Source: Prosopocoilus inquinatus
Lineage: Eukaryota; Arthropoda; Insecta; Coleoptera; Lucanidae
Reading direction: 5' to 3'
DNA length: 64,000 nucleotides
Assembly (NCBI GenBank): GCA_036172665.1
Contig: CM069871.1
Coordinates: 186,001-250,000, forward strand
The number at the start of each line of letters is the position of its first letter. Positions within the stretch are counted from its first letter, which is position 1. Position numbers and translations under genes: made by a program. Of this stretch, positions 58,650 through 64,000 are shown piece by piece. The notes beneath the pieces are model-generated. The model ran no database searches and was not told the origin of the DNA. It saw only the letters and a list, made by a program, of their open reading frames with translations.

Positions 58650-61237
58650 CGATTTCTTAAGGACCAGCTCCGATAAATTTAATTGTGTCTGGCCGATATC
58701 ATCAGATAAATTTGGAGAGGACATCTGGGGCTAAAAATAAGCGCGATTTTTTTTGTGAGGCACAGATTAATTGAAGCCACTTGAAAAGTGAAGCAATTTC
58801 ACAAGTGGGTGTCACGTCGTTTATTAATTAACAAAAATAACATCCCAAGATTGTGTTTATCTGAAGAGGTAAATTCTTTTGCAAGGAAAATACCAAGGAT
58901 TTTACCTAGTCTTTGGCTGCGACACTACATCTTAATTTGTTAATAGTGAACTTTAATTGATGTCCTTCGTCCTTATTGTTGTTTAAAGTCAAATCTCACT
59001 TTAGTATACTAACATTTGCATTAATTAATTCAAAATTAAGTTCAACCTTCCGGCGGGTGGGTAACTTTGCGTAATACCCAATGATTAGCAAACTCCACCT
59101 CCTATTTGTTAAGCCACTCCTACTCGACCAATCTCATACGTTAGCTTTTACATAAATCGTCTTTTATTTCACAAGCCACTCCTAGATATGTACGTAAACC
59201 GCATTGTGTAACTCAGGTCACACCGCAAGCAATTGTCAAGACAAACGAGAACAAGTGATAAAGACAAATACAAGAATCAGCTGCGAGGAAGAGTAATGTC
59301 GTCTACTAGGGCGCATTTATAGTTTCCAATAGCGTGAAAGGAATTAGGTTTTTTTTTAATTGACAATCGGTTTGATTTCATAAACGTCCGTCCCATCCAA
59401 TAGCGTGGAAAGAATTCAATTTAAAACTGAGCTGTCTTCATTAACAAATCCCTCCCATTTTCCTGTAATTCTCTCATTTTCACAAATCGCGTCAATTCGA
59501 CAAAAGTCATCTTTAGAATACTTAAGGAATGCAAACCACGCCCATCATTTCTGAAATGACTGTTTGGTTTCTGTTTCACAGCCACGCCTACATAACGATT
59601 CCACCACATAAAGTAGGCACATCCGACCGCGTCTTACAGCGATTGCGATGTACGCCGATTTAAATTGTGTGCCTACTTGGAGTGGTTTCATCTTCGTAAG
59701 TCAAGAAAGTAAAATTTATTAACAACAACGAAACGAAAATAAGTCTCTCCCTACGCAATGTTTTTCGTAATAAAAATTCATTCTGATTAGTTCTCCACTA
59801 TTTTAAACCTGAATCCGTCGTTACAGAAAGTAAAAGTGATTTGCAATCGCCTTTTTACGACAAGAATTCTGATTAAACTCGCTTAGTTTCTAAGAAAATC
59901 AATTACAACGTAAACGGCTTTGGTAGAAAGTAAAATTGTTTATTTGGGTTTATGGTAGCATGACGAATCAAATTCACTTTAAAATCCAGACGAATTTCTT
60001 GTAAGTACCTCAGATAGTGGGCGTGACGTGCTAACAAACTCCACCTCAAAGCTATCAAGCCACGCCCATTTACGCGGAAATCCCACAAATCTAATAAGGC
60101 ACGCCCACACGTGCCCAATCCGATTGTGCGTTGAATCAGATTTGTGAAATTATTATTTTTATTAATAGATGTGAATTTTAAATCGCTTGCTAAAACTAAA
60201 ACTGCCCCCTCCCCTCTCACCCTCCTTAAAATAATTTAAATGCCCTACAGATATATTAGTTCGGAACAAATCGAAATCGACTTATCTGATTATAAAATTC
60301 TGAGTAATTTATATCCACTCTATTGGCAAGGAGGTTGGGTGCAGTTCAACGGCGACGTTGCCAAATTTAAGTGCCTAATTTTCTTTTTTTTTTAAATAAA
60401 TCTTAAAACACTTTATTTTGGATTTCTTTTATCTAAGGTAGTGTTTCAAGGGCAACAGCAACTCTTTCTGTAACATTTGTAAAATCCATAAAGCGACAAT
60501 AATTAATATTCGTAGTCTTTAAAAAAATAGAAAACAGCGTTGCCAAATGTAAAATTTTCTCATACAAATAAAAGTACAAATAATGAAGGCGAATTCAACA
60601 TAGTTCGAGGTACTGCTGAAAAATTTTGTTTACGTAAGAAACGATTTGTTTTAAAGTTGACAGCCTCAAGGATCGACATGTAACTGATTATGAGATAATT
60701 CAGAAAAGGTTTCAGAATTGGATAACGAAACGTCCGTCAATTATAACAAATAATGTAACACCAATCATCTTTCATCGGTGCTTTCTCTAATAAATAATTA
60801 AACAAAGATAAAAATATAACAAAAAGAATTTACTTTTTATTTTGAAATTTGCAAGCAATATAACAATTTCTTCCTTCTGCCAGTAAACATTAATTTATTT
60901 GCCAGTGTTTTACAGTGTAATTCCGAAATAGTTTTTCTAATCTTAAAAAAAGTCATTCAAATTTTAACGAATCAAGAAAGTTTCAGTTTTGATTTTGGCC
61001 AATCACTTATACTTTATATTTATTTATTATATTATTATTATATTATATATTATTATATATTATATTATATTATTATACTTGAGCTTGCTTTCTATTAAAA
61101 AAAGAAAACTGACTAGCATCTTAAGTTCCGTGTAAATAATCAAAAACTCGGCCAGCTCTTGAAGTATGAAAATAATAAATTTTATTGAAAAGAAAATGAT
61201 CATACACACATAACTCAAAATAGTTCTCGAGGACACT
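58650..61237. other. intergenic region with dispersed short repeats
   Basis: No gene is seen between the two trypsins. Copies of a repeat with AAACTCCACC followed by AAGCCACGCC or AAGCCACTCC lie at 59085-59145 and 60030-60120. A 70-base-spaced direct repeat CCAATAGCGTGRAAGGAATT lies at 59326 and 59397. A TA/ATT microsatellite spans about 61015-61080. Confidence 0.5.
61015..61080. repeat. ATT/AT microsatellite
   Basis: Irregular run of TATTATTA and ATATTATA units about 65 bases long, 160 bases downstream of the trypsin 2 stop codon. Confidence 0.7.
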
Positions 61238-62399
61238 TCAAATTCCCGTCACGTTTTTTATGAAAGATCTAAGAGAAGCGACGTTGGTGTAAACTCCGGG
61301 GAAGTCCGGGCGTGCACATCCTCTTCCCCAAGAAACGATTCCAATCAGCAGGGGACCTTCAATAACCAATGGACCTCCAGAATCGCCCTTAAATAGAAAA
61401 AAGGCCGATTTTTTTTAGAAATGTGAGAGGGGGGAAAGTTGTGACGAAGTAAAACGTCAAACTTTCCCCTTCTTGCAAAACAAAATAAGCACACTACCTA
61501 ATTAATATTGGAGTGAAGCACCAAATCATACTCTGCTTTCTTTTATTATTTAAATTGATCGTTTATGTATCATCCTTCGATCTCAACAAGGTAAAGGTAT
61601 TCAACTCATTTTGATGCAAATTCTAAGAACTATCAATCAGTTAACAGCATACATAGATAAGACAGGTGGATACTTAGTGCCGTCTCGAATGTAAGTGAGT
61701 ACTTCAAACTTACTTGACAAGCATCCATTTCACCTTGTGGTACACCAGCGCATAACATCCTTGGTGTAATAGCATCGTCCCCGTACGCCCTCCTGCAATC
61801 ATCTAGATCGACTATCGACACCTCCACAGCTTGAAGTATCCACGAAAGAATACCGCTCTCTTCAAACGTAAACCCCCAACCAGTCACCACGGACTTAACA
61901 CCCCCTTGGAATACTTGATCTTGATAGGGAAGAGCAATTGCAGCAACTCCCGCCCCCGAACCAAGCCCGGCCGAAAGTTGCAAAATGGAAATGTCGAAGT
62001 CCAAACTCCTCGGATCGTATTGGGGATGCTGATGGAACTCTCGAACCGAAACGACCACGCCACTAAGCGCATGGTAAGACGACCCCGCACGGATTCTCAT
62101 GAAATTCACCAAACCACTGCAATACTACAAGAATATTAACTTCCCCATCGACACGCTTAAGAAGCGACCGCCACCACTCACAAATCGGTGCAATGGGCGG
62201 ATGTGACCATGAACAAGGGGGCCACGTGGACGGCTCCGCAAATATGGCTATCAAAGTACTGCAGAGATACTTGGTATGGAACCGACTCGATGAGAATGGG
62301 GCGCCCTCCCACGATCCTTCCATTGGGGGGTGAAATAAATTTCGACGAAGAAGCGTCACCGGTCAAAATAAACAGGGCGCAAAGCGTCGCGAATTTCAT
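61238..62399 (-). CDS. trypsin-like serine protease 2
   Basis: Exons: 62399-62182, 62116-61714, 61387-61238 (256 residues). Signal peptide [16 protein letters not shown], short propeptide ending NGR, mature start IVGGRPI. Triad: His in VTSAHC, Asp in DFDISIL, Ser in GDSGGP; Asp189 in MDACQGDSGG with SWGRGC and PGVY, so trypsin specificity is expected. The loop normally CGGS reads CGAV. The central exon is 403 bases, the same length and phases as in trypsin 1, showing a local duplication; this copy lacks the intron between signal and mature parts. Intron 2 contains a strong hairpin (61431-61469). No clear TATA box was found; a TTTTAT word lies about 50 bases upstream. Confidence 0.92.
61431..61469. 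repeat. short hairpin in trypsin 2 intron
   Basis: GGGGAAAGTTGTGACG pairs with CGTCAAACTTTCCCC across an 8-base loop with one bulge. In the transcript it would form a stable stem. Its role is unknown; it may be the remnant of a small foldback element. Confidence 0.5.
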
Positions 62400-62656
62400 T
62401 ATTACTTCAAAAAAAAATACGAACTAATTTTCGTTACCGAGTGGAGATAAAAGCCTTGAAGCACCTTAATCGATGATTACCACCAGATAATTCGAAATTC
62501 CTCGTTGTGTTATCGAATGAGCTTCAAACGTTTTATGAAAATCGTATAAAAACGTATGCGTTTAAGCGTGATCCCCCTTCGAAGTTTACAAAAAAGGCAT
62601 TCCAATTAATTTCTGAAATAAACGTTGGCGGAAAAAGCACTTAAAGGTAAATATAT

Positions 62657-63647
62657 CCAAGCAGCAAGGTGTCATCTTTTTCAAGTCAAAAATTGGTCAT
62701 CGTTTACGTCGAATGACCAATGTCAATGGCGTATTAAAGACGTAAAAATGACGGGCAAATGTTACAGCCCGGCGACGTCATTTTTGTACGTCAAATAGTC
62801 GTGTATTTGTGACGTCATTTTTAATTGTATTATCTATGACGCATAAGTAACCAAGAAACTAAATCATATTTTAATTTTTATTCAAATATCTGTACATATG
62901 CATACATATACTTACGAACAATAAATAAATAAATAATATTTTAAATAAATTTATACCTATTTTTTAAGATTCCAAATAAAAATAACATAAAAAGCTATTA
63001 CTAAACAGTTTGATTCTACTGTATAGTGAAATAAAACAATTGAATTAAGTGTTCAAGTCCTATCACAAAGACTATTAAAATATGAATATAAGAGGTTATG
63101 AAATATGAGTTACTAATACCTACCTTCTTTACACAGTTTGCTAATAACTAAAACAATAAATACCTAAAGCCAGTAGACATACAAGTAGAATATACTTTAG
63201 TTACCTAACACATGATAAATTAACACTTACAAACAAACCGCACTAAACTTAAGCACCATGGGCACTACGATTACGATACGCAAGAACAATGCCCCAATGT
63301 CGAGTGTCGGCGCATGCGTCGCATACCCCGTAATATGTGGAAGTCTAGTAAATTTCTTATGTATTGAAATGGTATTAATTAATAAATTCAATCATGTTTA
63401 TAATTTATACTTTCCTACAAAATCTAATATCTTGTCAAATCTATAACTAAATTTATTATCGAAACGAAACTTTTAAAATTAGTGTCAAATTTATGTTATT
63501 AATGTGACGTTCTATTCACGTGATTTATAAACGTCAAATCTTAAACAAAATTTTTACGAAAAAATGACGTTTAAAACTGGTCATTCGACGTCCTTAACCA
63601 ATTTTGACCAAATAATGACGTGATAAAAACGACTGCTTGCTGCTTGG
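62657..63647. mobile_element. about 1-kb TIR element with subterminal ACGTCA motifs
   Basis: The left end CCAAGCAGCAAG and the reverse complement of the right end match exactly. Similarity continues inward with gaps for about 75 bases, including AAAATTGGT and ACGTCGAATGACCA. ACGTCA or TGACGT words occur many times near both ends (for example 62795, 62812, 63507, 63569, 63616), like subterminal transposase-binding motifs. The only open frames are short, so it is non-autonomous. No target duplication is obvious. Confidence 0.65.
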
Positions 63648-64000
63648 GTAGGTACAGTAGGTTTTGATAAACTCCGCCCCGTTGTTACACGCCACGCCTA
63701 TTTATCCGGAACTTAAACACCGTCAACATTTTTGTAAGTATGAAACACATAAGACATTCCCTTTCCTTGTATTTTACTAAGTACGTTTGTCGCCAACTTA
63801 AACAACAACCACTTTTTTATACTTTTTTTTTTTAAATAAATCTTTCTTATAAGCCACCACCATTTTTTTAAATGCATCCATTTCACGTAACTATCCCCTT
63901 TTTTTGTGTTTTATAAAATGAATAACATGAATAGTACGCTTTAACAAACTCCATCCTTGTACATAACTTATACCTACCCGCCGGCTGATTGTCGTTAACT
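63648..64000. other. window end, repeat fragments only
   Basis: The stretch begins with another member of the AACTCCGCC/CCACGCC repeat family (63660-63720), and a further AAACTCCATCC word lies at about 63946. No gene is seen. Confidence 0.45.

Overview
The window looks like insect nuclear DNA, most likely from a beetle. It is AT-rich, has short GT-AG introns (many of 45-70 bases), and carries arthropod gene families and many short inverted-repeat elements. The beetle call is an inference from gene families and intron style; no marker gene proves it. All gene models were built by eye from splice signals, reading frame and comparison among the copies.

The core, about 6.2-47.9 kb, is a tandem array of eight histidine acid phosphatase (HAP) genes, labelled HAP1-HAP8 here. 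HAP1 (6422-8205) is on the plus strand; HAP2-HAP8 are all on the minus strand, ending at 13412, 18736, 24714, 29953, 34565, 37131 and 44090. All eight share one exon plan, including an invariant 240-base exon, and all keep the catalytic histidine of the RHGxR motif, the downstream arginine and the His-Asp or His-Glu acid pair. HAP1, HAP7 and HAP8 begin with clear signal peptides, so they are probably secreted or lysosomal. HAP2-HAP5 begin with short exons that carry no signal peptide and have an in-frame stop just upstream. HAP6 begins with a basic, mitochondrial-like leader. The array therefore seems to have changed cellular compartment while it expanded.

Between and inside these genes lie other elements. 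A decayed Polinton/Maverick fragment (17.28-18.71 kb) with packaging ATPase and cysteine protease reading frames sits against the 3' end of HAP3. An intronless Ldh_2-family malate/lactate dehydrogenase-like frame (21.34-22.48 kb) has altered active-site motifs. Intron 1 of HAP5 holds a Penelope-like foldback that carries two opposed hammerhead ribozyme cores.

The right side has a GT49 glycosyltransferase resembling B4GAT1 (54.83-57.35 kb, plus strand, first exon not found). It is convergent with a trypsin gene (57.61-58.61 kb), and a second trypsin follows (61.24-62.40 kb). Both trypsins have the full catalytic triad and Asp189.

The rest (0-6.2, 8.2-13.4, 15.4-17.3, 22.5-24.7, 38.7-44.1, 47.9-54.8, 58.6-61.2 and 62.4-64 kb) is AT-rich intergenic DNA. 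It contains terminal-inverted-repeat elements, foldbacks, degenerate tandem repeats, microsatellites and one tRNA-like sequence. No CRISPR array, rRNA gene or intact transposase gene was seen.
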